DNA of 64,000 bases, from NCBI GenBank assembly GCA_977006965.1, contig OZ345353.1:2170001-2234000 (forward strand), read 5' to 3'. This stretch comes from Phymatolithon calcareum (lineage: Eukaryota > Rhodophyta > Florideophyceae > Hapalidiales). Both the position numbers and the translations under genes were made by a program. A model generated the notes under the pieces. The model saw only the letters and a program-made list of their open reading frames with translations. It was not told the origin of the DNA and searched no databases. Below are positions 29,896-40,626 of this stretch, one piece after another (positions within the stretch are counted from its first letter, which is position 1; each line of letters starts with the position of its first letter).

Positions 29896-31146
29896 TTATT
29901 CCGACTTGGTCCGTGCTTGAACGCGGAAACCCATGTCGCGCAAGAGGATATTATCCAACCTCCAGCCCTGTGCTTTAATTCTCGCCAAAAACTCGTTTTT
30001 CGGTCCTAACACCGCGTCCGCAATAGCTCCGACAACATCCTCCGTCTCACAGTCCGCACGCATAACAACCTCCACTCTGTTCCGCCTTGTCGAACGCACA
30101 ACAACGCATCGTCTTCCCATCTCCTCCAGCCCCGAAACGTCCTTGAAACCACTCGGCATAACCCCAATAGCAAAACGATATCTGCTTCGCCACGCCATGA
30201 AAAACCTTTCCCTCGCGTTAATCCCCCCCACAGACAAATCACGCTCTTCCTCCTTCTTCATCTCCCACTCCGTGAGCAAAAGGCTGAAGCGAGCATCATT
30301 CAACCTCGGAAAGCACAGCGTCTTCACCGCAAGAAAATTCAAAACAACATGCAAAACAGTAAGCCCAACAAACAGCACCCATGGAAACAACCTCCATCCT
30401 TCACACTCATCCACCGCTTTCGTCACCCACAGTCCCATCACCATACCCACAAGATTCACCGCTGTCTCCTGCGACCCCTCCTTCGCCTGCACGTCCGCGA
30501 CATTCCCTCCATCACCCGCAAAGAACGCCGTGATAGCCGCGCGCGTCGCCCCGGCCGCCACCCCGCAAACGGCACGCAGCACACTCGCAACACACATCAC
30601 GCCCGTGAAGCATTGCGTTCGACCGCCGCACAACAGCGGCGACAGAAGCTCGAGCGTGAGCGACACGTCGACGGCGAGATCAGCCAGTAACCGCCACCCC
30701 TTGACGTTGGCACCAAACCTGTCACCGCCGTACCATGTGAAGAGAATCCCGCCGATCATGCCCGCTCCGTCGCGGTACACCCACTGCGTGGTCGCAGACG
30801 CCGCCGTCGCAGACGCGCTGCCGACACCCAGCCCGGAGAGGACGGCACGCGTGCTCAGAACGCCGCGCAGGTAGCTGCAGAGCGCCTGCAGGGAGTCGAA
30901 AAACTGGAAGCGGGCGTAGCCGGGTTTCACGCTGGTTGGGTAGCCGCGCGGCACGAAGGCCTCAACGATGGATTGTCGCGCGCGGAGGAAGGGGATCCGG
31001 GCTTTGGAGGTCCATGGGACAGGGGTCGCATTCTCCTTGCACAGTTGTAAGGGATCGCCGCGGTTCTTCATGCGGTGGTCTTCTTGGGGGTCATCTCGGG
31101 AGAGACGCGCTACCACTGTGCCTCCTGCCAATACCTCGAACACCAT
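29896..31146 (-). CDS. RUS family membrane protein (DUF647)
   Basis: Predicted 416 residues. The ROOT UVB SENSITIVE family (DUF647) is widespread in plants, algae and animals; in plants RUS1/RUS2 act in plastid-related UV-B and vitamin B6-linked development, but the biochemical role is unclear. Family blocks are clear: PRGYPTSVKPGYARFQFFDS (about residues 62-81), LQALCSYLRGVLSTRAVLSG, then WVYRDGAGMIGGILFTWYGG, LLADLAVDVSLTLELLSPL, GVAAGATRAAITAFFAGDG and VQAKEGSQETAVNL. Hydrophobic helices cluster in the middle. The C-terminal third is a soluble tail ending QARTKSE. No transit peptide is obvious. The pseudogene at 54,286-55,537 and relics in both arms and near 35,100 derive from it. Confidence 0.93.
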   Translation of the reverse strand: MVFEVLAGGTVVARLSRDDPQEDHRMKNRGDPLQLCKENATPVPWTSKARIPFLRARQSIVEAFVPRGYPTSVKPGYARFQFFDSLQALCSYLRGVLSTRAVLSGLGVGSASATAASATTQWVYRDGAGMIGGILFTWYGGDRFGANVKGWRLLADLAVDVSLTLELLSPLLCGGRTQCFTGVMCVASVLRAVCGVAAGATRAAITAFFAGDGGNVADVQAKEGSQETAVNLVGMVMGLWVTKAVDECEGWRLFPWVLFVGLTVLHVVLNFLAVKTLCFPRLNDARFSLLLTEWEMKKEEERDLSVGGINARERFFMAWRSRYRFAIGVMPSGFKDVSGLEEMGRRCVVVRSTRRNRVEVVMRADCETEDVVGAIADAVLGPKNEFLARIKAQGWRLDNILLRDMGFRVQARTKSE

Positions 31147-31309
31147 CGCCCGACATAGGCCGAAGGGGGATCAAGAAGAGCGGAATAGCGCCTCTCTGCA
31201 CGCGGGGTTGATCATCATGTTGAATCGCCTTATATTCTTGATGCTGCTCATACAGTATGACGCAGTATCATATTGACGCAGTGTCACGATCTTGCAGGAA
31301 ATTGAATGC

Positions 31310-31339
31310 ATAAGTACGATTCCATGGAATCGTACTTAT
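31310..31339. repeat. 30-bp perfect palindrome upstream of RUS
   Basis: ATAAGTACGATTCCA and its reverse complement TGGAATCGTACTTAT meet at 31,324/31,325. It lies about 165 bp upstream of the RUS start. Block d (near 55,705-55,732) has it with small changes. It could be a regulatory dyad or a LINE insertion scar, since a LINE C 3' end in reverse follows at about 31,345-31,375. Confidence 0.6.
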
Positions 31340-31344
31340 GATAT

Positions 31345-31375
31345 GATATCATGTGTCCCAACTTGAGGAAAGTCG
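31345..31375 (-). mobile_element. Very short LINE C 3' end (reverse)
   Basis: CATGTGTCCCAACTTGAGGA AAGT is the complement of the LINE C terminus at about 53,940-53,970 (TTTCCTCAAGTTGGGACACA). Only the last few dozen bases are present. A similar fragment is at 37,945-38,015. Confidence 0.5.
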
Positions 31376-31684
31376 AAACCTTGAACTAGCTCGTGTAATA
31401 AACTTGCGTCACTTCTCTTGGAGAAATAATCATTCTTTGTTCAGTAGAATTGTGTAAATTGCTCGCTCCAACTCCAGCGTTTCTTCCTAGCTCCAGTGTG
31501 GTTTGTCCAGTGTCGACTTTAGCGCGGCTACCGTCTATATTCCATCTCCTTCACTTTTACTGGGTTCCACGGGAAGTGTCCAACAAAACCAACTCGCATA
31601 TAGCATCTTATTTCTGCTCTTGTGAAGACTTACTATTTCATGTGGACGACCTCCGCTCCGAAATTTCAAGTTTGCCTTTCGAAG

Positions 31685-32570
31685 GCGAACTTGTGACAAG
31701 AAGAGGATGCAGCGCAGAGAATAGCATAAGGCTTGTCAAAGCATTTACCAAGCCAGTGTACGAGTACACTGCCCATATAACGCTGGATACAATCCGAATT
31801 TCGAATGCAGCAGTGAACATCCACAAGGATATCGCAGAGATACTTTTTGGAATGTGGGCAGTGCGGCACCGGAGAAGACTTATGAAGCTTTGTCAAATAG
31901 AACCAAGGGAGTTTCGCCGGCAGTACCTGCTCTTGAAGTTAAGAATCTTAAGATGCAGATTGGGAAAGATAGTGGTAGAGACAGATGACTTTAGGGCAGA
32001 GCTGGAACTCGAAATGCTAGACTCTATGCGAGAATCGAACTCCGCAACTTACTTTCAAAATAGATTCGACCCCCGACGAGTCTGTAAGCAGCAAGAAGAA
32101 CGCTTTGAAAGAAAAAAAGAGGGTCTACCGTACCAAGTAGTGAAGATGAAAGAAAGCAGACCCAGGATTCCTTGCGTAAGATAGTTTACAGGTCACTTAC
32201 GCAGAAACCCACCAAAAGTGATTGAGCAAATGGGCAGTTAAGGGGCATGGACGGTTGGAACACTCAACAGTATCCTGAGAAAGCCTACACGGACCCCTCA
32301 AGAAGAGAATAAAGAGGCTCGGGCCGTAGACATGATACTATCCAATTCTGATTTTGGTATAACGTATGCTTAGGAAGATGCCCGGAGACCAGAGGTATTT
32401 TTTTGTAGTCCACTAAATTGTGTTACACCAACAAAAAAAGAAACTCTTCTATAGGCAGAATCCAACCAAAACCTCTTGGCACTACGAGAGTTGCCCCAAG
32501 CGTCAGCAGAAGCGTTGGTAATTTTAAATAAAAATCTACCTTTCTTTCTTTCTTAGAAAGATGCCGACTT
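31685..32570 (+). mobile_element. LINE C-like 3' part (block c)
   Basis: Plus-strand codons TRRGCSAENSIRLVKAFTKP, VYEYTAHITLDTIRIS and RRRLMKLCQIEPREFRR follow the LINE C protein at 51,550-53,892. The frame is open to 32,184 within a 244-codon frame that begins upstream in non-LINE sequence at 31,450. The 3' region to about 32,570 (GGAGACCAGAGGT ... AATAAAAATCTACC) is shared with 37,130-37,300. The block d counterpart is 56,840-57,775. Confidence 0.75.
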
Positions 32571-32599
32571 TTCTAACGTTGGGACGCATGGAAGAAGGT

Positions 32600-32647
32600 A
32601 GCACCTTCTAAATAAATCCATTTTTAAATGGATTTATTGAGAAGGTA
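32600..32647. repeat. 48-bp hairpin insert unique to block c
   Basis: Block c reads GAAGGTA, then a stem ACCTTCT-AATAAATCCATTT with its complement, then GAAGGTA again. Block d (about 57,808) has only one GAAGGTA. So a roughly 41-bp palindromic insert with a 7-bp duplication arrived after the block split. The stem resembles the LINE C end AATAAATCC in both orientations. Confidence 0.65.
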
Positions 32648-32924
32648 AAATCACGAAAAGCGAACCTGAATGGAAAATTCTGTGGCAGGCCCAGTTTTAC
32701 GATAGATCTCTGATTTTCCAAAAATCAAGGATTCGCAGGTCGAAACGGAGGATTTTTTGGTGAAGTTTACACACATGGACTTGGTTCTGGCAATATACAA
32801 TCCGCTGAAATTGAAGCCCCCGGAAACATGGGCACGTTTTTATGAAAAATCGTCGTTAAAGTAACAAGGATTTTTCTGTCATTTTTCTTCGTTTTTACTA
32901 CTTGTAGACACGCAATACTGCACG

Positions 32925-33165
32925 AGTGTAATTAGGGACATTTACATTCTCAGGGATAACATATCGACCAATTACGAGTATTAGTCTAGTACCTGTTAGT
33001 GCTCCCCCTCTTTTTACAGGGTGTGCATTTCTCGCTCCTGCTCTACTTAAGCGGCGATCCTAATCGCATTTTAGACTGGAGGATCTCATTATCTCATCGG
33101 AAAGAGATCACCCCTTTTCATGATAAACCCAAACTTATCTTGACACTCCCAGTGATTGAATACTA
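32925..33165 (-). repeat. Repeat R, copy 3
   Basis: Inverse of copy 1, covering both the 170-bp core and the extension with the CGAGTGTAATTAGGGACATT region. Next to it (33,184-33,224) is GAGGGATCACTCGGGAATCC, a separate motif also at 44,981-45,022 and 58,348-58,390. Confidence 0.6.
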
Positions 33166-33282
33166 TTTAGACATAGTACGGAGGTGAGGGATCACTCGGG
33201 AATCCCCGTTGTCCTTCGTTCACAAGTGAGATCCACCTCCCGAGTTGTCATTGACTATCAGTCTCTTCAGTTTATTTTTTTC

Positions 33283-33352
33283 CTAGAGCCACCTGGCGTG
33301 GGGGAAAGAGGCAATTAAGTAGCCTTTTTCCCCCTCTCCAGGTGGCTCCAGA
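33283..33352. repeat. Hairpin GAGCCACCTGG ... CCAGGTGGCTC
   Basis: An 11-bp perfect outer stem continues imperfectly through purine-rich GGGGGAAAGAGGC and its complement, with a short AT-rich loop. Block d has a diverged version at about 58,452-58,518. A different hairpin with the word AGAGCCACC in its loop lies at 48,533-48,568. It may be a MITE or an RNA 3'-end structure. Confidence 0.55.
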
Positions 33353-33632
33353 TACTCTCATAAAATAAAAAGAGGCACTACATAGGAACGTGCGCAATTT
33401 GTAGGCGATCTCCCTCACCATTCATTGAGCCCACAAACCCGTTCATGGAAACTCTTGAATAACTAGAACAGATGACAGCGTCATGGGCGTCTTTTTATAC
33501 TCTACCTTAATGGAGGGCAAGTCGAACGCAAAATCGAGCAGGAGAGGCCAGAAACGAGTAAATGAGTTTTTACTCACTATAGTAAAAAATCATAGACAAA
33601 CTGGCCAATTCTTCCCGGCGTTGACGTGCTCA

Positions 33633-34310
33633 GGCATGTTCCAGCTCGAGCATGGCAACAGGAAGATCCGCTCATGTTTGGGTGTAGGCAGTGGACAGAA
33701 GAGTTGATTGGTCGAGGGTCGTGTATGATGATGAGTCTCTATGAAGTCGTGGAAATGATCTCATTACAAAACACTTGGTTTTCATGTACCGTAGATGTCA
33801 ACACAGCGCAGAAATGCCGTTTCCCATGCACTGCTTGATGGGGAGAGGATCTCGTTACGTGTGCCATAACCTTAGGTCAACAACTAGACGCAAAAAAGAT
33901 GCAGTAAGAAATGCCTTGCCGTCTTTGCTGTATTTTACAAAGTCTATCACAATTGTTTAACTCGGAGAAAACTTTCATTCATTTGATCAAGTCATCTCAA
34001 TCGTCTTCGATTGTGACTGTATCCTAAGCCCTTTACCTGGGCAAAAAATGTTCTCGGTACATACAGGTTCAGGTGTTCTTAATCAGTTTCTAGAGAATTG
34101 ACAAATGAAAAAATTGGAGAAACGCTTGGTGGAACAAATATGTATCGCATTGGCGTTGCTGCCCAGAATATTGACAGAGACGATTTCTAAGAATTAGGAC
34201 TTTGCCTCCGTCCCACGAGTCTCGATAAGTCCACAGTTTCAGTTCCAATTGTTTTACTAGTAATGACGACGCGGAATAGATTGTCGTTGCTGTCGCTGTA
34301 AATATACGTC
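33633..34310. other. Upstream region of the third Cys-rich gene
   Basis: No gene is seen. The part 33,960-34,280 is paralogous, with much divergence, to 38,650-39,147 inverted (shared words CTGTATCCTRAGCCCTTTAC, TGTTCTCGGTACAT and GTGGAACAAAT), so the promoter side of this gene was duplicated along with it. Confidence 0.55.
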
Positions 34311-34489
34311 ATGTATGTATGTGCCATAATGGTTCATTTTTAAGTTTCAGTAATAGAATTGTGCGATCCAGGGGAGGCGGTGACCGTGAAAGAGAACTTG
34401 GTGCAAAAGGGTTAAATATATGCCACAGCGCTTTCCGCACAGCACCCATGCGCAGTCGACAGGATTCTGCTAGGTGCCGAATATCAACA

Positions 34490-34819
34490 ATGGCATCTCC
34501 ATGTGTGCTGCTGCTCGAAACAACTCTTCTTCTCACGCTCATGTTACCTTTTATTTACGCAACCGTATTACCGGATATGCGCCACAACACTGCTGTCGAT
34601 GGTGGAAAAGGATCTCATGCTGTCGCTCACGAAATGATGCCAAGGATTGCAACTGAATTATCAATGGAGAAGCCAAGCAAGGTGCCAGATGATTCTGATG
34701 ATGATGACGAGGCTATTGGATCGTGTTGGCGGTGCGGCAGATCTGGATTTAAGTGCCCTCAGGCATGCGACACTGCTCCCTGTTGGCAGAGACCGTTTGA
34801 TTTCCGTTGTGGGTTGTAG
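34490..34819 (+). CDS. Small secreted Cys-rich protein, third copy
   Basis: 109 residues from the ATG in CAACAATGGCATC, the start shared with the arm copies; the frame is open upstream to 34,319 but that part is not conserved. A signal-like N-terminus (LLLETTLLLTLMLPFIYAT) is followed by a divergent middle with an acidic run (DDSDDDDE), then CWRCGRSGFKCPQACDTAPC and WQRPFDFRC. All six Cys and the WQRPFD motif match the arm copies. A TATA-like TAAATATATG lies near 34,412. No function is known to me. The pattern of a conserved Cys tail and a free linker resembles secreted effector-like or defensin-like peptides, but that is only a resemblance. Confidence 0.78.
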   Translation: MASPCVLLLETTLLLTLMLPFIYATVLPDMRHNTAVDGGKGSHAVAHEMMPRIATELSMEKPSKVPDDSDDDDEAIGSCWRCGRSGFKCPQACDTAPCWQRPFDFRCGL

Positions 34820-35094
34820 CATTGAAAGATCTCACCTACTCTCCGGTATTAATTCGAGAACATTGTTAAAAGTCTATTCACATGGGCTGAAGAGTCTCCA
34901 GACTGCATGTTTCTATGTCATTTTGTATGCCAAAGTCCTCTGCGCCCACTGCAGTACATTCACGATATAAACAGTATAAGAGACAGTTTGTTCTTTCCTT
35001 CCTCGTTTATTCTTTCTTGCTCAGTCTCAGAGCTTCTATTTTTCTTTGCAGTTAACATCTTAAATGCTTGTAAGATGCCACCTGAACCGGCCCA

Positions 35095-35200
35095 ATTCGC
35101 CTCTCGTGTCATCCTTACGATTTTATATCCCGCCACCTCGAACGCCATCGTCCAACATGGGCCAAGAGGGGGATCAAGAACTGGGGAATAAAGAAATTCC
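35095..35200 (-). pseudogene. RUS 5'-end fragment
   Basis: Minus strand: the conserved leader TTCTTGATCCCC...GGCC...ATG followed by MAFEVAGYKIVRMTREA matches the RUS start MVFEVLAGG and its upstream sequence at 31,100-31,190. It ends within about 40 codons. This is a fifth trace of the RUS gene in the window. Confidence 0.65.
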
Positions 35201-35454
35201 TAACCCGTGTTTGGTCATCGTGCTCGTTCGCGTTCTGTAATTGCGCAGATTGACGAGGAGAAACGATGAACGTTTGGCAGCCCGAGCCAGAATTATTGCA
35301 TTCAAGAGGTATCATCTGCATAAGAGAAAGAACGACACAATGGAGGTGCCTCAGCATGTCTATTAACCGCGGGCCAATGTATAGAGCATCAGTATTGGGG
35401 CCTACTTTGGTGTCACAGCGAGCATTGAACCAGTTGTGTTAAAGCGGTTTCTGT

Positions 35455-35640
35455 CCCTTCAGAGATGACTCCTGAAATTGAATGTGAGTGCAGGCGACGG
35501 ACAAGAGAGCTAGTTGGAAGATAAAGAAGAATAAAGGAGGTTGCAAATGACCAAAGAAAGGTAACATATGAAACTTGCGGAAAGCGGTCTTGTCAATCCA
35601 AGGTGAGGCTTTGGGATCATTTTAAGCGCTCATTCTCGTA
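35455..35640 (+). mobile_element. LINE B-like 3' end
   Basis: MTPEIECECRRRTRELVGR then a stop, and further on GTGAGGCTTTGGGATCATTT, match the LINE B terminus. Severely 5'-truncated and old. 35,200-35,450 and 35,640-36,180 hold only chance frames. Confidence 0.6.
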
Positions 35641-36189
35641 AGAATGCACATTGAGTTCTGTTTTCTCAAAGGCACAACTAGAACACTCCGGCCGTCATTG
35701 AGGATGAAATTAGTGCCAATTGAAGAAGGAGAGTTTTTGACGTAGATTGGGAGAGATGAAATATGAATTTGTCTAGTTTTTCTGATGTGCTCGTCTGAAT
35801 CTAGTGTTTTTTGATCGTAGCACATGCGTGAAATACAATTTATGGAAGTTTTCGTTTTAGTGTAGTACACTATACGTGAAGTGCCCCTAATCGTGGGTGT
35901 CAAAATCTCAGAGGATGAATTTTTTCGTAACAGAACAAGTAAGGGGGTTTGGAAGGCCAGTGCAGTACAGGTCTATGGTATATCTGAAATTCCCAAGCAT
36001 GCCCATGTGCAGGGTGATGTCATTCGAACATTCTCCTGTGCCTTATTACACACTTATGCGCAAGCTTATGATCCCTCCTAGTGCACTGCAACCATAATTT
36101 AATTGCATCCCAACCGAACAACGGGATGCCCACATCCACCTTGTGAAGACGCCGAACATGTCCAATCACATCCCTAAAAATAGACTATC

Positions 36190-37350
36190 TCGACACTATG
36201 GCGTCAAAAGACTCTCCGGGAGGTAAAGTACCTTGGGGTAACACTAACAGAACAGGGAGTTTCAAAAACCAAAGTGACAGAGAGGAACTAGAAATCAAAA
36301 ATGTGCTTGGGCATCTTCGACGGCTGGGCGTGTTTACTAATAGTGTCCACACCGCGAGGGAGATTAGCCTGCACAAATCTCTTGTGCAGTCAAGATGGGA
36401 ATATGCTCTACATCTCACAGCTTGGACCGCGAAGATGGCCTCGGAAGTCAGGAAGCTTGAATCTATGTTCTTCGGGCAAATCCTTGGGAACTAGGAATAA
36501 GAAGCTTGGACAGATGCAAGGCCATATGTTGCATCCTGCAACCCTAGGGAAGAAGAGACGTCCTTGCATGACGTTTTGCACAGAGATCTATAGAAGACTC
36601 GATGCGCTGATATGTGGTCCAACAGCGGAGCTCGCGAACGAGGAACGTTTGGAACGGAGAGAGATATTGTCCATGCTAGAGTGAATGGCTTCCCGTGCGA
36701 AGCTGCAAACGAAACGACAGGAGCGACAAACATCAAGAAATACCAAAGAAACAAGATACTGGAGGCCGCAGAGGATGTGGAAAAGTCGAAAAAACGACCT
36801 ACACTGCACGCGAATGTTTCGTTTCCACCGCATTTTTCTCTTCAACTCAAGAATGCAGAGAACATTTGCCCATCAAATGGTTATTTGGAATGTTCCCTCC
36901 AATGAGCACCTCCACCCCCATCGAGCTCGCCGGCCAATGTGGGAAAGATTACATCGAAGACGCGATAAATGGCCTCGCAACGAAGACTCTCCAAAGAGAA
37001 CAGCGCCTGGACGAAGTGAGCACTCCACGAGCTATTAACCATGTTTCATGCTCTGGACAAGTAAGGACTGCTCGCAACCTAAAATCACATCGTGCAACAG
37101 GACAGGGGAGTTATTTCCCCCCTCGAGGTCCCGAAGGAGACCAGAGGTGGGGTTTTGTACCCCACTGAGACGTGTTACACGAACAAAAAAGAAACTCTTC
37201 ATTAGACAGAATTCAGCCAAAATGTCTTGGCACTAGGAAAGCTGCCCCAAGCGTCAGCAGATTTGTTGGTAACTTTTCAATAAAAATCTACCTTTCCTCT
37301 TCCTCAAGTTGGGGCGGTACCCTTTCAATAAATTCGTGGCCAATAGTTTC
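36190..37350 (+). mobile_element. LINE relic, post-RT region and 3' end
   Basis: Plus-strand pieces in different frames follow LINE proteins downstream of the RT domain: VLGHLRRLGVFTNSVHTARE and HKSLVQSRWEYALHLTAW (36,198-36,494), then a continuation with LERREILSMLE, and HLPIKWLFGMFPPMSTSTPI near 36,870. The 3' region (GGAGACCAGAGGT to AATAAAAATCTACC, 37,130-37,300) is shared with 32,370-32,560 and 57,600-57,770. It is broken by several frameshifts. Confidence 0.7.
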
Positions 37351-37940
37351 AATCATATTGATGTGATCTTGCAAAAGCTGACATGCGTGAATGTACCACT
37401 ATATGGCTGTAGCTACAAGAAGCGTACTCTGAGGTTCCAACTAACACCAAGAGAGAAGCAGTACAGGGTAGATTGCGACCGAGCACTTTGCCTGCCGGAT
37501 GGTCGGTCGACCATTTCCGTTGGCCACTGACATCGGTTGGATTTAGCACACTTCGGAGGAGGAGCCCTGAAGAAAACGGATGACGCGAGTGTCACATTAG
37601 GCTCAGTTTCAGTTCAGCCTAGAAACAATGTAGTGGCTCTGAAAACGCACAAAAGGAAAGAAAGAAAAAACTGTCTCAAAAGTTTTTACCAGTTGAATGG
37701 ACAATTCTGAGTGCAGTAGACCCTGGCTTATATAACGGCGAAGAAACATGCACTGTGGAAACTCTTCCGCGGATGTGAACTCCCTCTAAGAAATGTTCTC
37801 GAAGTTAGAAAAGAAGCATATATGAACGTTCAGGGCCGCTAACTCGCCGATACTTGAAAGTTCTCTTGCGAGCACGGAGCAGAGGCACATGGCCGAGGGC
37901 ATTTAAAGACTACGAAGCCGCACTGCCAACAAGCTTTTCT
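37350..37940. other. Spacer, no gene seen
   Basis: Only short chance frames; no repeat or motif recognised. Confidence 0.5.
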
Positions 37941-37944
37941 AGTC

Positions 37945-38015
37945 GTAATGAAATGGATTTATTGCGAAGGTACCATGTGTCCAAACTGGAGGAAAGTCGG
38001 CAACTTTCTAGGCAT
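37945..38015 (-). mobile_element. LINE C 3' end fragment (reverse)
   Basis: ATGGATTTATTGCGAAGGTA CCATGTGTCC is the complement of the LINE C end at 53,945-53,984 (GGACACATGGTACCTTCTCA ATAAATCC). Only the terminal part is present. Confidence 0.6.
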
Positions 38016-38094
38016 ACTCTATTAGCATTGAAAATTCTGCTTTCTTAATCGGAAAACTTTTCCAGTCGCGGAACCGTGTAGCTCCTTGCTAGAC

Positions 38095-38290
38095 TCTTTG
38101 ATTAATACTCATCTCACGGTCCTTAGCGTCATGTCGTGAGCGAAATCTTGAGATTCCATCATCGACTGCCGTAATATAGAGCATATATGGATTCGTAAAC
38201 GAACTCTTTCGAGCGGGAGCACATAAGGAGGTGCCATTGTTGAGTTTCGGTACTGTGCAGAACCCTATCGACCGCGCGCGAGTGCAGAGC
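38095..38290 (-). pseudogene. Cys-rich secreted protein pseudogene
   Basis: Minus strand: CAACAATGGCACCTCC matches the start context of the 34,490 gene and codes MAPPYVLPLERVRLRI before drifting. A later stretch matches the AVDGGKGSHAVAHEMM region in another frame. The Cys tail is missing. Its upstream flank (38,650-39,147) matches 33,960-34,280, so this is a decayed inverted paralogue of the third copy. Confidence 0.65.
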
Positions 38291-39461
38291 GAAGCCAACC
38301 GTTTTAGACCAAGTTTTCTCTCACTGTTGCACAGCTCACGTAGATCGCATCGTACTTGCTGTACAATTACAGGCTCATTTTCCACAGAGACTTTCTTGAG
38401 CATTCATCGAAATCGCGTTTTATTTGCGACACTATTGGAAAAACGCGAAAAACGATACCAATGGATTTGTTGGTGAATTCATGACAAAAAAGAATGTTTG
38501 CAAGAATAAGAAGAGTTTTAGAGTTCCAGTTCATATGCAGACGTTTGGGGCGACTTTTCGATTCCCAGAGGGCCACGGCTGGTGTCTTTCACAACCGAAA
38601 ACTGGATTCCACAGCAGCAGCGGCAAAGCATGCCCCGTCCTCTGTAGGAGTCAAAGTATTTGGTACTGAAACTGTGGACTAGTACGAACTCCTAGGATTG
38701 GATTGGATTTCTTTTTAATTGAAGCTCCCTTTGTCAATTATCATTGCACTTGAGAGACTTTTCGTTGCCCTACAATCCTTCGCTTACGTTCTCAATTAAG
38801 AAGTTGATTTCGGACATTTTCTTTGCACAGTATCAACGGCCATTTCCAGCATCACTTTATGAATATCGGAAAATCGTTGTTTCCAAAATCCGGACTCGTA
38901 GGACGGGACGCAAATCCGAATTCTCAGGAAAACCCCTCTGGCAGTTTAGGTACGAACGCCACATTTGTTCCACCAATAGACCTCCAAGTATTTCATGTGT
39001 CATTATTTCTCCGAAGTTCAGAGTCTGAACCGATAAACACACCTAGATAATACTACGCAAATAGTATTCTCTATGCTATCTTACCTGCATGTACCGAGAA
39101 CATTGCTTTGCCAACGTAAAGGGCTCAGGATACAGTTAAGATAGCTCGCTCAAATGAATTTTTTTCCTTTCAAGTTTATTTAAAAGCCCTACAGACTTCC
39201 CAAGATATGGGCAAGGCTTCCTCTGATGCTACCTACCTTTGTGTAGCTCACGAAACGTCCACCAGTATGGCGGACGGGAAAACTCAGGACTCAAAGTAGT
39301 CCTATCTCAGTCCTCTACGGGATTGTTGGTGCTTGGACTCGACCACTTTTTGCCTTGCATTCTGCGGATTAATACAGGCCTTCTTCGTTCTCCATGCGTT
39401 CTATGAGTGTCTTGCTAAATAGTAAGAGCTCATCTAGGGCCTTTTCTGTTTCCAGTCGTTT

Positions 39462-40626
39462 TTATCCTTCGAGTTTGTACCCTGCTAGCGTGCGTTCAAG
39501 GGTCTCCATATGCTCTCTGGCTCTGGTGCCGAATTCTTCAGTCATACTTGTGGTTGACACATGTGGGAATCTGCCACAGGCATACTGCAGCGCGAGTTGT
39601 CTGTGCTTACCCTTGGGGAACTTGAGGATTGCTGGCAATTCTCTTGTCTTGTCGTATGGTATCTTTCTTTTCCGCTTCGATTCTAGGCGGTCTCCTTCCA
39701 TTTCCAGAAATTTCGATCGAAGTGTTTGCGAAGATTGGTTTGTTTGGATATGCTTTACAGCTTCACCGAACGGCTCTCTGGTCTCCATCTCGGCGATATC
39801 TTTCCTCGTGTACTGCCATTCATGGTTGTTTCTTCTTTCTGGCACTTCATTTGAATACATACGTTCTTTCGCCTTGTTCCTTCTCAGCATTTTGAAGGCC
39901 AAGATTTCTCGTCGATGTGCCGCCGCTTGGAGCCGGCACAGGAGACGGAGCCGATCCGTCCTTCCTCGGGCCATTGGCCCGAAAACTTGATTGAAGAATG
40001 TTGCTTTTACTTCCTTGACGGCAGTTTGTACGTCTTCTTTCCAGGGCGTTAAGTGCATGGCGTACTCCCAGCGTGGCTGTACTAGTGCCTTGTATATCTG
40101 AATACACTTCTGTATACTCAGCCCTTTCTTGAACAAACCTAGTGTACGCAACTCGTACACGGCCGTCCTTGCTTTCTTTAGTCGTTGCATCATTAACGTA
40201 TCTGTGACTCCTCCGGGGTCTAGGGATACTCCAAGGTACGTGACCTCCGGAATTTGTGCTAGTACCTTGTTCGCTAGCTTGAATCTCTTGCCCAACGTTT
40301 CCTCTGATTCGAGGACTTCGCTTTTCCCTTGTTTAGTGTTCCACGTCATCTCTCGCTCTTGTGCCCATTGGGTAGCTATATCCAATAGTCCTTGCAGTGC
40401 AGCGGATGATTTCGCAGAGAGAAGAACATCGTTTGCGAAGAGTATAGCCGGTACTTCAGCCCAGGTTTTTGATGCCCGGCTCATTCGCTCTGCGAATTCA
40501 TCCATGAAGATGTTGTATAGGCTTGAACTGAGAGGGGACTCTTGTGGGACCCCCCTGTCCACTAGAAACCAGTTCTTGTTCGCATCACCAATTGTTGTTA
40601 CCCAGGATGGTGTCAAGAACGCCTCG
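39462..40626 (-). pseudogene. LINE A reverse transcriptase, C-terminal part
   Basis: The minus-strand frame begins in LINE B tail sequence at 40,661; the LINE A part starts at EAFLTPSWVTTIGD. RT motif B is RGVPQESPLSSSLYNIFMD (usual PQGSP altered to PQESP). Motif C is FANDVLL, with the first catalytic Asp replaced by Asn, so the enzyme should be dead. Downstream are YLGVSLDPGGV, then VQPRWEYAMHLTPW, LRLLCRLQAAAHRREILAFK and ALQYACGRFPHVSTTSM, the usual post-RT thumb/linker of this lineage. The upstream part, motif A (AVLDLEAAYDTVPRV), is at 43,050-43,240 on the far side of LINE B. Confidence 0.85.

Larger units (their letters stand above)
28055..33632. repeat. Segmental duplication block c
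   Basis: Near-identical to block d (50,577-61,748), which is longer because of later insertions. Homology starts at ACAAGGAAGTC and ends near TTCCCGGCGTTGACGTGCT. It carries the intact sulfurtransferase and RUS genes, LINE tails and repeat R. Divergence looks like a few percent by eye. Confidence 0.9.

Noticed and set aside
29933-30874. 313-codon plus-strand frame
   Set aside because: Antisense shadow of the RUS coding sequence, with no motif of its own.
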